DNA from: an uncultured Oscillospiraceae bacterium
Lineage (GTDB): Bacteria > Bacillota > Clostridia > Oscillospirales > JAAYXM01
Length of the DNA stretch: 64,000 bases
Reading direction: 5' to 3'
NCBI GenBank assembly: GCA_934446465.1
Contig: CAKSEF010000003.1
Coordinates: 1 to 64,000, forward strand
The notes under the pieces were generated by a model. That model did no database searches. It was not told the DNA's origin and worked only from the letters and a program-made list of their open reading frames with translations. Shown piece by piece: positions 16,149 through 24,472 of the stretch. Position 1 is the first letter of the stretch, and each line of letters starts with the position of its first letter. A program made the translations under genes and the position numbers.

Positions 16149-17042
16149 ATGGTTGAAAAGAAATTCTCTATCGGTTGGCTTCTGAGAAATATTATTCTCT
16201 GGCTTGTTGTTATCGTTGTTGTTCTTCCTGTATTACACATGATTTCCGTTTCGCTCTCGAGCAACTGGGCTGTTCTCACAAACAGCATAACGATTTTCCC
16301 GAAGCTCGGAAATACGTTTGAAGATATGCACTTCGGAGCAACGCTTGCAACTTACAAGTTTGTTCTCGCAAAGCCGCTCATATTCAACGCATACAAGAAC
16401 ACAATAATATACACGGTTCTCGGAACGGCTATCGCGCTGTTCACGCTTACAACGGGTGCATATGCCCTCAGTAAGAAGAGAACTCCGGGAGGAAAGGTAA
16501 TCAACATCCTCCTCATGATAACGATGTTCTTCAGCGGCGGTATGATTCCGGGATTCCTTGCTATCAAATGGCTCGGAATGTTGGATACTGTTTGGGCAAT
16601 AGTTATCCCGCCTGCATTTACGGCATATAACTGCATCATCATGCGTTCGTTCTTCCAGTCGTTCCCCGGAGAAATTGAGGAATCCGGACGTCTTGACGGT
16701 CTTAACGATATCGGTATTCTTTGGTATCTCGTTCTTCCGACATCGTCCGCAGTTCTTGCAACAATAGGACTCTTCGTTGCTGTTGCTCAGTGGAACGGAT
16801 TCTTCGCTCCCCTTATTTACCTCAACGACGAGGCAAAGTATCCGCTTCAGATTATCCTCCGTCAGATAGTTCTCCAGAGTGTTATGGATGAATTTGAGGG
16901 TGCGGCGCGTGATACTACATTTGCAGAAAACTCAATCAAGTATGCAACAATCATCGTGGCAATTATCCCGATTATCGTTGTCTACCCGTTCCTCCAGAAG
17001 TATTTCGTAAAGGGCGTTATGATTGGTTCTGTCAAGGGTTAA
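16149..17042 (+). CDS. ABC sugar transporter permease, YtcP/CarB type
   Basis: The second permease subunit, 297 residues with about six helices. The EAA loop is EIEESGRLDGLNDIGILWYLVLP. Its first helix IILWLVVIVVVLPVLHMISVSLS and the C-terminal VYPFLQKYFVKGVMIGSVKG are typical of the YtcP group. AAGGAGG precedes the ATG. A strong terminator follows 14 bases after the stop, so the operon ends with the two permeases. The extracellular lipoprotein that normally binds the sugar is not next to them. Confidence 0.92.
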   Translation: MVEKKFSIGWLLRNIILWLVVIVVVLPVLHMISVSLSSNWAVLTNSITIFPKLGNTFEDMHFGATLATYKFVLAKPLIFNAYKNTIIYTVLGTAIALFTLTTGAYALSKKRTPGGKVINILLMITMFFSGGMIPGFLAIKWLGMLDTVWAIVIPPAFTAYNCIIMRSFFQSFPGEIEESGRLDGLNDIGILWYLVLPTSSAVLATIGLFVAVAQWNGFFAPLIYLNDEAKYPLQIILRQIVLQSVMDEFEGAARDTTFAENSIKYATIIVAIIPIIVVYPFLQKYFVKGVMIGSVKG

Positions 17043-17055
17043 TCAACTCAATAAT

Positions 17056-17088
17056 AAAAGCCGAAACGAATTTCGTTTCGGCTTTTTT
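17056..17088. terminator. Terminator after the permeases
   Basis: A stem of 14 or more bp (AAAAGCCGAAACGA and complement) with T6 on the plus strand. The opposite gene converges here and may share it. Confidence 0.85.
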
Positions 17089-17111
17089 GTGTATTAAACA
17101 GAAGCACACTC

Positions 17112-18236
17112 TCATTTGTTTTTTGATACCATCCCACAAACAAACTTTGCAAGATTCTCCGAGGCGTGCGGTTTGGCGATTACATCGAGTTGGCGGTTTA
17201 TAAGCTCAATGCGGGATTTGTTGCTGAACAGGAAGTAAAGAGCCTCATCAATCGTAAACGTTTTTGTAACCGATAACGCAACTCCGTTGTTTATGAAAAA
17301 TTCCAAATTGCGTTCTTCTTGCCCGGGTATCGGATTGACAAGTATCATCGGAAGCTTCTTCGCCATGGCTTCACTTGTAGTCAGTCCTCCGGGTTTTGTA
17401 ACTATGCAGTCGGCTGCATCCATGAGAATGTCTACCTCGTTTGTGAATCCGTATATCCGAACATTTTCGCCGTAATTCTTATCACGGAGTTTTTTCAGCA
17501 TCTTTTCGTTATTTCCGCACACGGCAAGTATCTGACAAGTTTCGTCAAAACTATGTATGCTTGAAATGATAGACGGCATATCCCCGTATCCCATGCTTCC
17601 CGCCATAACAAGAATGGTGTGCTTGTCCGGAGAAATTCCGACTCTGCGGCAGGCTTCGTCGTGCGGAAGCTTCTGTGAAAATTTCTTTTGGACGGGTATC
17701 CCGAGCGGGCAGAGCCTGTCGGGACTTATCCCCTTAATTATTGCGCGTTGAGTAAGAAGTTCGCTGGCAATTTCAATGTATTCTATATACGTTACGTCCT
17801 CCCAAAACGGGTGAATCGTATAGTCGGTAACTATTCCGAGCGTTGGAACGTCCGAAAGCTTGCCGCGGCGCTTGAGTTCGTTTATTATCTGCGCGGCAAA
17901 TATATGCGTGCAAACAATCGCGTCCGGGCCGTAGTCCTCAATAAACTTTTCAAATTTGTTTCCGAGAAGAACACTCACGAGACTCTGAATAGAATACTTT
18001 GTCGCCGGGTTCTCCTTCGAGTCTATCATCTCATATACCGCTCTGTATGCCTTGGGAGTGTATTTTGTGGAAAGAAGATAGCCTTTATTAACAGCATCGC
18101 ACAAGTTAGTGTCAATTTGCTTGTAAACGTCCACTGTCTTAACGTCGGCCCCCAAATCCGTAAGCGCGTTTGAGACGGATTTTGCGGCCGAGTGATGCCC
18201 TTGACCGGCTGTTATCGTAAGGATAAGAACCTTCAT
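17112..18236 (-). CDS. UgtP/MGDG-synthase-like processive glycosyltransferase
   Basis: A 374-residue GT28-family enzyme. The N-terminal half is the MGDG-synthase domain (LTITAGQGHHSAAKSVSNALTD, glycine- and histidine-rich loop at about 6-16; VCTHIFAAQIINELK). The C-terminal half is a GT-B donor domain with GSMGYGDMPS and the nucleotide-sugar motif CIVTKPGGLTTSEAMAKKLP. Relatives add glucose or galactose from UDP-sugars to diacylglycerol to form membrane glycolipids, which anchor lipoteichoic acid in Firmicutes. It is cytosolic and membrane-bound, without helices. The ATG follows AAGGATG. spoVG is upstream on the same strand. The sugar and the number added cannot be read off. Confidence 0.87.
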   Translation of the reverse strand: MKVLILTITAGQGHHSAAKSVSNALTDLGADVKTVDVYKQIDTNLCDAVNKGYLLSTKYTPKAYRAVYEMIDSKENPATKYSIQSLVSVLLGNKFEKFIEDYGPDAIVCTHIFAAQIINELKRRGKLSDVPTLGIVTDYTIHPFWEDVTYIEYIEIASELLTQRAIIKGISPDRLCPLGIPVQKKFSQKLPHDEACRRVGISPDKHTILVMAGSMGYGDMPSIISSIHSFDETCQILAVCGNNEKMLKKLRDKNYGENVRIYGFTNEVDILMDAADCIVTKPGGLTTSEAMAKKLPMILVNPIPGQEERNLEFFINNGVALSVTKTFTIDEALYFLFSNKSRIELINRQLDVIAKPHASENLAKFVCGMVSKNK

Positions 18237-18303
18237 TTGCTTTTCACATCCTTATAAGAGTATATACATAAATGATAATACTTTTCGGAGAATATATCAA
18301 GAG

Positions 18304-18576
18304 TCAGTTTCCCATATCACCGGCGAGAAAACGCGAATATTCGTCTAAAACCGCCTTTTCAATTTTGTCGCGGAGCTCCTTGTTTGTCGGGTGTGCAATG
18401 TCGCTGAATCCTCCGTTCGGGAGTCTGCGCGACGGCATGGCAAGAAAAAGCTTGTCATGTCCCTGTATAACCTTAATATCGTGTACGGCAAGCTCGTCGT
18501 TAAATGTAACCGAAACAATCGCGCGCATTTTAGAATCCTCTGAAATCCTGCGAATCCTGATGTCTGTGATTTCCAT
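18304..18576 (-). CDS. spoVG: Stage V sporulation protein G (SpoVG)
   Basis: SpoVG is a small nucleic-acid-binding protein that affects division septum choice and, in Firmicutes, many transcripts. The 90-residue protein reads MEITDIRIRRI, MRAIVSVTFNDELAVHDIKVI and ends with IAHPTNKELRDKIEKAVLDEY, which matches the family throughout. I take the ATG at 18576, with AAAGGTG upstream; an in-frame start 36 bases earlier adds 12 residues the family does not have. It lies between murC (divergent) and the UgtP-like gene. It supports that the organism makes spores, although spoVG also occurs in non-sporulators. Confidence 0.95.
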   Translation of the reverse strand: MEITDIRIRRISEDSKMRAIVSVTFNDELAVHDIKVIQGHDKLFLAMPSRRLPNGGFSDIAHPTNKELRDKIEKAVLDEYSRFLAGDMGN

Positions 18577-18605
18577 ATGAAATTCACCTTTCTTTTCAAA
18601 TTTAG

Positions 18606-18634
18606 TAGACATTTCCGCTGTAAAATAATATAAT
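18606..18634 (+). promoter_or_regulatory. Promoter of murC
   Basis: TAGACA (18606-18611), 17-base spacer, TATAAT (18629-18634). The region between the divergent spoVG and murC is very AT-rich and has more TATAAT-like words on both strands. Confidence 0.5.
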
Positions 18635-18702
18635 ATATTTTATCCGGAGTATAATATAAAATACATGGGTTGAAAGTTATTTCTTGGAACGGAGAATGAG
18701 TA

Positions 18703-20079
18703 ATGACGGAAGGCAATAAATCAATTCTTTCTGATAAGGGAAAAATTGTTCACTTTATAGGCATAGGCGGAGTATCCATGAGCGCACTTGCCGAGGCGGT
18801 GCGCGCACGCGGAGTAACAGCCCGCGGTTCGGACATGAAAAACGGCGTGTATGCCGAACGTCTCTCCGCGCTCGGAATAGATGTTACAATCGGTCATCGC
18901 GCCGAAAATGTCGATGGGGCGGATGCGGTTATCAGAACTTCGGCGATTAAGGATACGAATCCGGAAGTGATAAGGGCGCGTGAACTCGGAATCCCCGTTT
19001 TTGAACGCGCAGAGGCTTGGGGCGTGCTTATGGAAGAATTTCCTAAGGTTGTCTGCGTATCGGGAACTCACGGGAAAACAACCACAACGGCCATGATGAC
19101 CTGCATCGCGCTTGCCGCGGGGAAAGACCCGGAGGTAATGATTGGCGCCGATATGAGGGAAATCGGCGGTGTTCTCCGCATAGCGCACGGCGAATTGTTT
19201 ATAGCCGAAGCGTGTGAATACTGCAATTCATTTTTGAATTTCAAACCGACGGTAGGGATAATACTCAACGTAGAAGCCGACCACCTCGATTTCTTCTCCG
19301 GCATAGACGACATTGTAAAATCGTTCGGTAAATTTGCCGGCAACGTGAAAGACGGCGGTGTTATAGTTGTAAACCGAGATGATGCAAACGCTATGCGCGC
19401 CGTTTCGGGAACCGACAAAAAAATCATAACCTTCGGACTTACCGACGGATGCGACGTAACGGCACGGAACATAAGCTATAACCACGGATTTCCTACATTC
19501 GAGCTTGTTTATCACGGTGAGAAGGCAGCAGACATACGTCTGTCCGTAATCGGTGAGCACAACATTAAAAATGCGCTTGCCGCGGCGGCCGCAGCCCTGT
19601 TTATGGGCATCTCGCAAAATGACATTGCAGCGGCGCTTGCCGGTTTCACAGGTGTGGGAAGGCGCATGGAATATAAAGGCGAATTTCGCGGGGCTAAGGT
19701 GTATGACGATTATGCTCACCACCCGAGCGAGGTTTCGGCCACATTGTCCGCCGTTAAAAAAGCACAGGAGGGAAGGGTAATATGCGTGTTTCAGCCGCAC
19801 ACATATTCCAGAACGAAGGCTCTCTGCGCCGATTTTGCGGAGGCTTTGAAGAAAGCGGATAAGGTAATAATAGCCGATATTTATGCGGCGCGCGAAAAAA
19901 ACGATATAGGAATAGACTCCTCTGCAATATCCGATTTAGTTCCGGGCTCAAAATGGATAAGCGGGTTTGACAATATACTCACAGAACTCAAAAACACGGT
20001 GAGAGACGGCGATTTCGTGCTTACCATGGGAGCAGGAGATATATATAAAGTCGGAGAAGCTCTGGTAGACAAAAAGTAA
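18703..20079 (+). CDS. murC: UDP-N-acetylmuramate-L-alanine ligase
   Basis: MurC adds L-alanine to UDP-MurNAc using ATP, the first amino-acid step of peptidoglycan precursor synthesis. The 458-residue protein has the N-terminal HFIGIGGVSMSALAE, the Mur-ligase ATP loop GTHGKTTTT (121-129), EACEY and HPSEVSATL (the catalytic and C-terminal domain motifs). Its lone position, apart from a dcw cluster, is common in Clostridia. GGAG lies upstream of the ATG. A CPBP membrane protease follows after 17 bases and ends at a terminator. Confidence 0.97.
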   Translation: MTEGNKSILSDKGKIVHFIGIGGVSMSALAEAVRARGVTARGSDMKNGVYAERLSALGIDVTIGHRAENVDGADAVIRTSAIKDTNPEVIRARELGIPVFERAEAWGVLMEEFPKVVCVSGTHGKTTTTAMMTCIALAAGKDPEVMIGADMREIGGVLRIAHGELFIAEACEYCNSFLNFKPTVGIILNVEADHLDFFSGIDDIVKSFGKFAGNVKDGGVIVVNRDDANAMRAVSGTDKKIITFGLTDGCDVTARNISYNHGFPTFELVYHGEKAADIRLSVIGEHNIKNALAAAAAALFMGISQNDIAAALAGFTGVGRRMEYKGEFRGAKVYDDYAHHPSEVSATLSAVKKAQEGRVICVFQPHTYSRTKALCADFAEALKKADKVIIADIYAAREKNDIGIDSSAISDLVPGSKWISGFDNILTELKNTVRDGDFVLTMGAGDIYKVGEALVDKK

Positions 20080-20096
20080 ACGGCGGAGATGAGAAG

Positions 20097-20885
20097 TTGA
20101 AAAATAATGCCATAAAGTTTTTATACGCACTTGACTGTTATCTGCTGTACCTCCTTTCGGGGGTGGTATCGGCGCTCCTGCTCGTAGTGTATTACAGCGT
20201 AAAAGCCGCAATGGACTACGGCGCGTCAGTCATGGAGTTTTCGGATTTTCTCGAATATATATCATCGTTTCTTACGGGGAAGTCGTCGGTTGTTCTTCTT
20301 ATATCATACGCTCTTGTAATATTGACCGTCTTTGTCGTTTTTGCCATAAAAAAGCGAAATGTTTTCGCATACTCGGGAATGTCGTATGCAAGCTTTGGGA
20401 GCATTTTCGGGGCAGCCACCGCGGGAATTATACTCAACATACTTGTTCATATCGCCCTTCCGCAAAATACGGTGCCGGACGGTGAAACGGGGAGCCTGCT
20501 TCTCGCCTGCGCCTTACTCGCGCCGATAGTCGAGGAGCTCATGTTCAGGGGAATACTTCTTAAGATGTTTGCCTCGTCATGCGGAATAGGTCTTTCGGTG
20601 TTTCTTACGTCGGTTTTGTTCTCCGTTACACACGGAGATATCATTACAATAGCATATACGTTTGTTCTCGGAATAATACTCGCAGTTGTCCGTGTCAGAA
20701 GCACAAGCCTCTGGAGCTCGGTCACTCTGCACCTCGCGTTTAACATAACGGGAGCGATACTTGTGTTCAATGAATTAAATATCGATTCCGCTGCGGAAAC
20801 GGTAATAATGATGATTGCACTTTGCCTGTTTGTCATGCTCGCATGCAGCGGAGGAAGAAAAGCGCAAAAAATAAAGGCCCGATAA
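20097..20885 (+). CDS. CPBP-family intramembrane protease (CAAX type)
   Basis: A 262-residue protein with about seven or eight hydrophobic segments. The glutamate protease motif is complete: EExxxR at 146-151 (APIVEELMFRG), FxxxH at 175-179 (LFSVTHGD) and HxxxN at 212-216 (LHLAFN). Relatives include the Rce1 CAAX prenyl protease, bacteriocin-immunity proteins and regulated proteases; the substrate here is unknown. The start is a TTG at 20097, with GGAGATGAG upstream and nothing better in frame. It shares an operon with murC, without an obvious functional tie. A terminator overlaps its end. Confidence 0.85.
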   Translation: MKNNAIKFLYALDCYLLYLLSGVVSALLLVVYYSVKAAMDYGASVMEFSDFLEYISSFLTGKSSVVLLISYALVILTVFVVFAIKKRNVFAYSGMSYASFGSIFGAATAGIILNILVHIALPQNTVPDGETGSLLLACALLAPIVEELMFRGILLKMFASSCGIGLSVFLTSVLFSVTHGDIITIAYTFVLGIILAVVRVRSTSLWSSVTLHLAFNITGAILVFNELNIDSAAETVIMMIALCLFVMLACSGGRKAQKIKAR

Positions 20886-20902
20886 AAATTATCGGGTCTT
20901 TA
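20872..20902. terminator. Bidirectional terminator between the CPBP gene and spoIIR
   Basis: A 13-bp stem (TAAAGGCCCGATA with one G-U pair), a five-base loop, and T- or A-rich flanks on both sides. It overlaps the 3' end of both convergent genes. Confidence 0.75.
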
Positions 20903-21503
20903 TTTTATGTGCGGCGCGGTTTATAAGCTCTACGATTTTAAATTTGAACTTGTACTCAATATTGTCGGAGGAAATAATTTTAATCTCCTCATCGTCAAGG
21001 CCCGCACTCCGCGCAAGTTCCGACGTATCCTCAGCGGCGGATACACAGAGCGGAGGAAACAGCACACACCACCAATTTTTTCCGACGCCGTCTCCGATTA
21101 TTACGCGGAGTGCGTCATAATCCCCGGCAGGGAGCGAAAATGAATCGTATTCTTTTGTGGGAAAGTAAACATTTTCAAATGCAGTGCTTGAAGTATATGA
21201 ATAACCTCTTTTTTTGATTTCCGCCTGAGCTTTCGCGTTAATTTCGTCAAGCGATTCAAGAAGAATCCCGCGGGCTTCGGAAACACTCTTAGCCCCGCGC
21301 GTTTTTTCCGTAACGACCGATAAAACAGCATCCCGCACACACAACTTGAGTGCCTGGTCTTCTTCGCTGTCTGAATTTGCTATGACATGCAGACGTATAA
21401 GCTTGCCCGCAATGTCTGCCTGTCTGTCTTTGGCGTATGCGCCGAGCGAGAGTGCGATGATAAGTCCGATTGATATCGAAAACTCAAAAATGTATTTTTT
21501 CAT
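20889..21503 (-). CDS. spoIIR: Stage II sporulation protein R (SpoIIR)
   Basis: SpoIIR is secreted from the forespore and triggers SpoIIGA to process pro-sigma-E in the mother cell. The 204-residue protein starts with a signal-peptide-like helix (about 4-23), then has the family signature LIRLHVIANSDSEEDQALKLCVRDAVL. The ATG at 21503 follows ACGGAGG at a normal distance. The frame stays open for 119 more codons upstream, but they have no ribosome site and run through the neighbouring gene on the same strand. The ribosome site lies in one arm of a hairpin (21510-21543). SpoIIR is one of the surest signs of endospore formation. Confidence 0.93.
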   Translation of the reverse strand: MKKYIFEFSISIGLIIALSLGAYAKDRQADIAGKLIRLHVIANSDSEEDQALKLCVRDAVLSVVTEKTRGAKSVSEARGILLESLDEINAKAQAEIKKRGYSYTSSTAFENVYFPTKEYDSFSLPAGDYDALRVIIGDGVGKNWWCVLFPPLCVSAAEDTSELARSAGLDDEEIKIISSDNIEYKFKFKIVELINRAAHKIKTR

Positions 21504-21509
21504 AAAAAC

Positions 21510-21543
21510 CTCCGTCAATAGCCTGATATCGTTATTGACGGAG
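21510..21543 (-). terminator. Hairpin that carries the spoIIR ribosome site
   Basis: An 11-bp perfect stem (CTCCGTCAATA and complement) with a 12-base loop. On the minus strand its 3' arm contains the GGAGG of spoIIR and is followed by T5 and then the start codon. It could end transcription from the upstream gene or mask the site in readthrough transcripts. Confidence 0.6.
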
Positions 21544-21553
21544 TTTTTCGTTT

Positions 21554-22051
21554 TTATACATTTTTTATTCTTTCGATTAGAAAGCGCGCGCAAAGAGCTG
21601 TAAAAGCACCTGTGAAGACAGAGGTAAAAAGCATTATCGGGAGATAATATACCGTTGCCGCCGAACGAAGCATAATGCAGGCTGCAATAATCTGCCCGAA
21701 TGAATGAAAAGCCGAACCCAATATGCTGACTCCGAATATCGAGATACATTTGAGCCTTTTTGAAAAAATCATGGCAAATACAGCAAATATCCCGCCGAAG
21801 AGCGAAAAAACGAGCGAGGTTACTCCGCCGCCGAACAATGATGCGAGAACGCATCTGCAAACGAGGATGATGACTGCGCTCCGAGCACCGAGTGAATATA
21901 CTGCGTACAGCGTTATAATGTTGGCAAGACCGAGCTTGACACCGGGGAGAGGGATAAACGATGCGGGGAGCATACCCTCAAAAACGGAAATCGCAAGGGA
22001 AAGGGCAATCAGCACGGAATGCAGGGAAATACTTCTTGCCGAAAACCTCAT
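21554..22051 (-). CDS. Gx transporter family membrane protein (HepT/heptaprenyl synthase component I-like)
   Basis: A 165-residue protein with five or six membrane helices. SISLHSVLIALSLAISVFEGMLP and PLPGVKLGLANIITLYAVY are the signature of the Gx_transp family. Members are often labelled heptaprenyl diphosphate synthase component I but look like S components of ECF transporters; the ligand is unproven. The ATG overlaps the stop of the DUF6062-like gene by four bases (ATGA), so the two are translationally linked. A hairpin and spoIIR follow. In Clostridia the gene is often near quinone or isoprenoid and NusG-like genes, which are not seen here. Confidence 0.82.
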   Translation of the reverse strand: MRFSARSISLHSVLIALSLAISVFEGMLPASFIPLPGVKLGLANIITLYAVYSLGARSAVIILVCRCVLASLFGGGVTSLVFSLFGGIFAVFAMIFSKRLKCISIFGVSILGSAFHSFGQIIAACIMLRSAATVYYLPIMLFTSVFTGAFTALCARFLIERIKNV

Positions 22052-22740
22052 TCCGTATCACCCTTCAAAAAATCTATTGTGCGTTCCGGCGAGTTCTTTG
22101 CCTCTCTGAGCGGCACATCTCTGAACTTGTAATTGTAGCTGTTGCAGAATTTTGTTACATCTGCTTCGAGTCCGCGGATAATTTCGCGTGTTTTTAAGAA
22201 ATGGTCGGACAAAAACTCCGAATATCTCTTTCTTGGAAGAACCTTTTGGGCTTCCGAAACAAGCTTTGCGAGATGGCGCGGGCAAAAGTACTCTTGGACG
22301 CGTGTTTTTTCGCGAAATTCTTCATTATCCGCCCAAATATAGACGATATTTCGGATATATATGCCGAGCTTTTCCTCCACCCTTGCACATACATAGCAAT
22401 TATCGGATGATGTGCCGAGCTTTTCGCAGACGCCTGCCATTTCGCGCTTTCCAACGCCTTCGCAGTCGGACGGCAAACCGAGCTCCAAGAGTTCGCGCAA
22501 ATAGCTCTGGAGCATAAGCCCGAGGCTCAGACGGTTTTTCATTTGAAGCATCTTACGAAAGTGGCTGTCGCAGAATCCGAGACGGTTTGTTTCAATTCGG
22601 ACGTCTGGCTCCATCATAGCCGCGCCCATGACGTATTCGAGAGACTCCTCGTTAAGCTTGTTTTCAAGACGGCATACGGGGCATCCGCATTTTACGTCAT
22701 ATGCGTCGTTTATGGGTATGGTGTAAATGACCTCTTTCAT
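22048..22740 (-). CDS. DUF6062-like protein with two CxxC...CxxH modules
   Basis: A 230-residue cytosolic protein of unknown function that I place in the clostridial DUF6062 family. It has two copies of one metal-site pattern: C20-x2-C23 with C57-x2-H60, and C115-x2-C118 with C153-x2-H156; the gaps between halves are almost equal (33 and 34 residues). That suggests two zinc-binding modules from an internal duplication. A few acidic and basic stretches follow, and no membrane helix. The ATG at 22740 has GGAGG six bases upstream; the frame is open further back but without a start site. It heads the operon with the Gx membrane protein and is divergent from an OGG-type glycosylase. Function cannot be given. 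Confidence 0.8.
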   Translation of the reverse strand: MKEVIYTIPINDAYDVKCGCPVCRLENKLNEESLEYVMGAAMMEPDVRIETNRLGFCDSHFRKMLQMKNRLSLGLMLQSYLRELLELGLPSDCEGVGKREMAGVCEKLGTSSDNCYVCARVEEKLGIYIRNIVYIWADNEEFREKTRVQEYFCPRHLAKLVSEAQKVLPRKRYSEFLSDHFLKTREIIRGLEADVTKFCNSYNYKFRDVPLREAKNSPERTIDFLKGDTE

Positions 22741-22741
22741 A

Positions 22742-22800
22742 TTGTGCCTCCGCAAAAAATAGTGTATAATATATTTTATCAGCAATATAAACTTTGTCAA
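22742..22800. promoter_or_regulatory. Overlapping divergent promoters: DUF6062 gene and DNA glycosylase
   Basis: Minus strand: TTGACA (22800-22795), 16-base spacer, TAAAAT (22778-22773). Plus strand: TTGTGC (22742-22747), 17-base spacer, TATAAT (22765-22770). The two polymerases would compete for this DNA. Confidence 0.55.
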
Positions 22801-22823
22801 GTCGCGCAGAATGGGTGAAAGAT

Positions 22824-23672
22824 ATGAACGACGTTCTTGATAAAATAAAAATCGAAAATTGTGAGGACTTTGTGCCTTCCGCAATATTTGAGTGCGGTCA
22901 GGCATTCCGCTGGAACAGAAACGAAGACGGTGCATACACGGGTATCGCTTTCGGGCGCGTGGCAAAGCTCGTAACGGAAGGCAAAAACGTGTACATAATC
23001 TGCAGTGATGGAGACTATGAGGCTGTTTGGCGCAATTATTTTGACACAGAGCGGGATTATGCGGCAATCCGTCGCGAGATAAGCAGAGAAAAGTCTCTTG
23101 AATGTGCGTGCGAATTCGGAAAGGGTATACGCATACTTCGGCAGGAACCGTGGGAAGCGCTGTGTTCGTTTATAATATCACAGTGCAATAACATTCCGCG
23201 CATTAAGAAAATAGTAGAGAGCCTTTGCCGTATGTGCGGAGACAAAACAGAGTTTTGCGGCGAAGAGTTTTATTCGTTTCCGTCGGCAGAGTGTGTGGCG
23301 CGGCTGAGCAGGGAAGAGCTCGGGACACTGAGGGCAGGGTACCGCGCGGAATATATCGCCGAGGCGGCAAAGCGTGTTTCATGCGGAGATGCAGACCTCG
23401 GAGAAATTGCAGGCTTGGACACCGAGAGTGCAAAACATGAGCTGTTGAAATTTCAGGGTGTAGGTGAAAAGGTTGCAAGCTGTACACTTCTTTTCGGAAT
23501 GGGGAAGCTTGACGCGTTCCCGATAGACGTATGGATGAAGCGTGCAATAGAGGAGTTTTTCGGGAAGGGCAAATTTGACTATAAGCGTTTCGGCAATTAT
23601 GCGGGGCTTGCCCAGCAATATATGTTTCACTATATGAGAAACAAAAACAGCGCCGATATTTCAAATACTTAA
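22824..23672 (+). CDS. OGG1-type 8-oxoguanine DNA glycosylase/AP lyase
   Basis: A 282-residue base-excision-repair enzyme of the HhH-GPD superfamily. The N-terminal part is an OGG_N domain (FECGQAFRWNRNEDGAYTGIAFG). The helix-hairpin-helix and active site read LKFQGVGEKVASCTLLFGMG, with the catalytic lysine near residue 215, and DAFPIDVWMKR, with the catalytic aspartate near 235. A lysine at that place makes it bifunctional, as in human OGG1, rather than AlkA-like. It should remove 8-oxoG and nick the strand. The start ATG at 22824 has GGGTGAAAG upstream; a start 30 bases earlier is possible. It seems to be its own unit. Confidence 0.88.
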   Translation: MNDVLDKIKIENCEDFVPSAIFECGQAFRWNRNEDGAYTGIAFGRVAKLVTEGKNVYIICSDGDYEAVWRNYFDTERDYAAIRREISREKSLECACEFGKGIRILRQEPWEALCSFIISQCNNIPRIKKIVESLCRMCGDKTEFCGEEFYSFPSAECVARLSREELGTLRAGYRAEYIAEAAKRVSCGDADLGEIAGLDTESAKHELLKFQGVGEKVASCTLLFGMGKLDAFPIDVWMKRAIEEFFGKGKFDYKRFGNYAGLAQQYMFHYMRNKNSADISNT

Positions 23673-23681
23673 AAAATTAGC

Positions 23682-23710
23682 TGGACAATTAAGCCAAAAA
23701 CGATTATTAT
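23682..23710 (+). promoter_or_regulatory. Promoter of the pyrH-polC operon
   Basis: TGGACA (23682-23687), 17-base spacer, TATTAT (23705-23710), about 38 bases before the pyrH start. Confidence 0.6.
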
Positions 23711-23747
23711 ATACAGTAGGATAATTATGAAATGGGAGTGATTTCAG

Positions 23748-24470
23748 TTGAGCGATATTAAATATAAAAGAATCCTGCTGAAGCTCAGCGGGGAGGCTCT
23801 TGCGGGAATCAAGAAGCGCGGCCTTGATTTTGAAGTTATCGATTCCGTTTGCAATACAATCAAAGAGTGTGTTGAAATGGGAGCAGAGGTCGGAATTGTC
23901 GTCGGCGGCGGAAACTTCTGGCGCGGGCTCAAGGACGGCGGAAACCATATGGAAAGAACACGCGCAGACCATATGGGAATGCTCGCAACAACGATTAACT
24001 CACTTGCGGTTGCCGATGTTCTCGAACAGCTCGGAGTCCCGGTGCGCGTGCAGACGGCCATCGAAATGCGCGCCATTGCGGAGCCGTATGTAAGAAACCG
24101 CGCAATACGGCATCTTGAAAAAGGCCGTGTCGTTATTTTCGGATGCGGAACGGGTAACCCGTTTTTCTCGACGGATACGGCGGCAGTTCTCCGTGCCGCG
24201 GAAATCGATGCGGACGTAATAATGAAGGCCACAAATGTTGACGGCGTTTACGATAGCGACCCCGTGAAGAATCCGAATGCCGTGAAGTTTGACGAATTAA
24301 GCTATGATGAGGTGCTTGCAAGACATCTGAACGTAATGGACACAACCGCCACATCACTCTCAATGGATAATGATATACCGATAATCGTGTTCTCGCTTAA
24401 GGACAGCGAAAATATAAAACGGGTATTACTCGGTGAGAAAATAGGAACAGTAGTAAGAAAGGAAGCTTGA
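23748..24470 (+). CDS. pyrH: UMP kinase
   Basis: PyrH phosphorylates UMP to UDP in pyrimidine nucleotide supply. The 240-residue protein is an amino-acid-kinase fold: [13 protein letters not shown] at the start, [10 protein letters not shown], and [13 protein letters not shown] for the ATP and UMP sites, then [12 protein letters not shown]. The start is a TTG at 23748 behind GGGAGTGA. It opens the long operon and is followed by frr at a two-base gap, the usual bacterial order (pyrH-frr-uppS-cdsA). Confidence 0.97.
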   Translation: MSDIKYKRILLKLSGEALAGIKKRGLDFEVIDSVCNTIKECVEMGAEVGIVVGGGNFWRGLKDGGNHMERTRADHMGMLATTINSLAVADVLEQLGVPVRVQTAIEMRAIAEPYVRNRAIRHLEKGRVVIFGCGTGNPFFSTDTAAVLRAAEIDADVIMKATNVDGVYDSDPVKNPNAVKFDELSYDEVLARHLNVMDTTATSLSMDNDIPIIVFSLKDSENIKRVLLGEKIGTVVRKEA

Positions 24471-24472
24471 TT

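Noticed and set aside
21504..21860. 119-codon N-terminal extension of SpoIIR
   Set aside because: No ribosome site, not family-like, and it runs through the hairpin and the neighbouring gene; ATG 21503 has a strong site and gives the normal protein.
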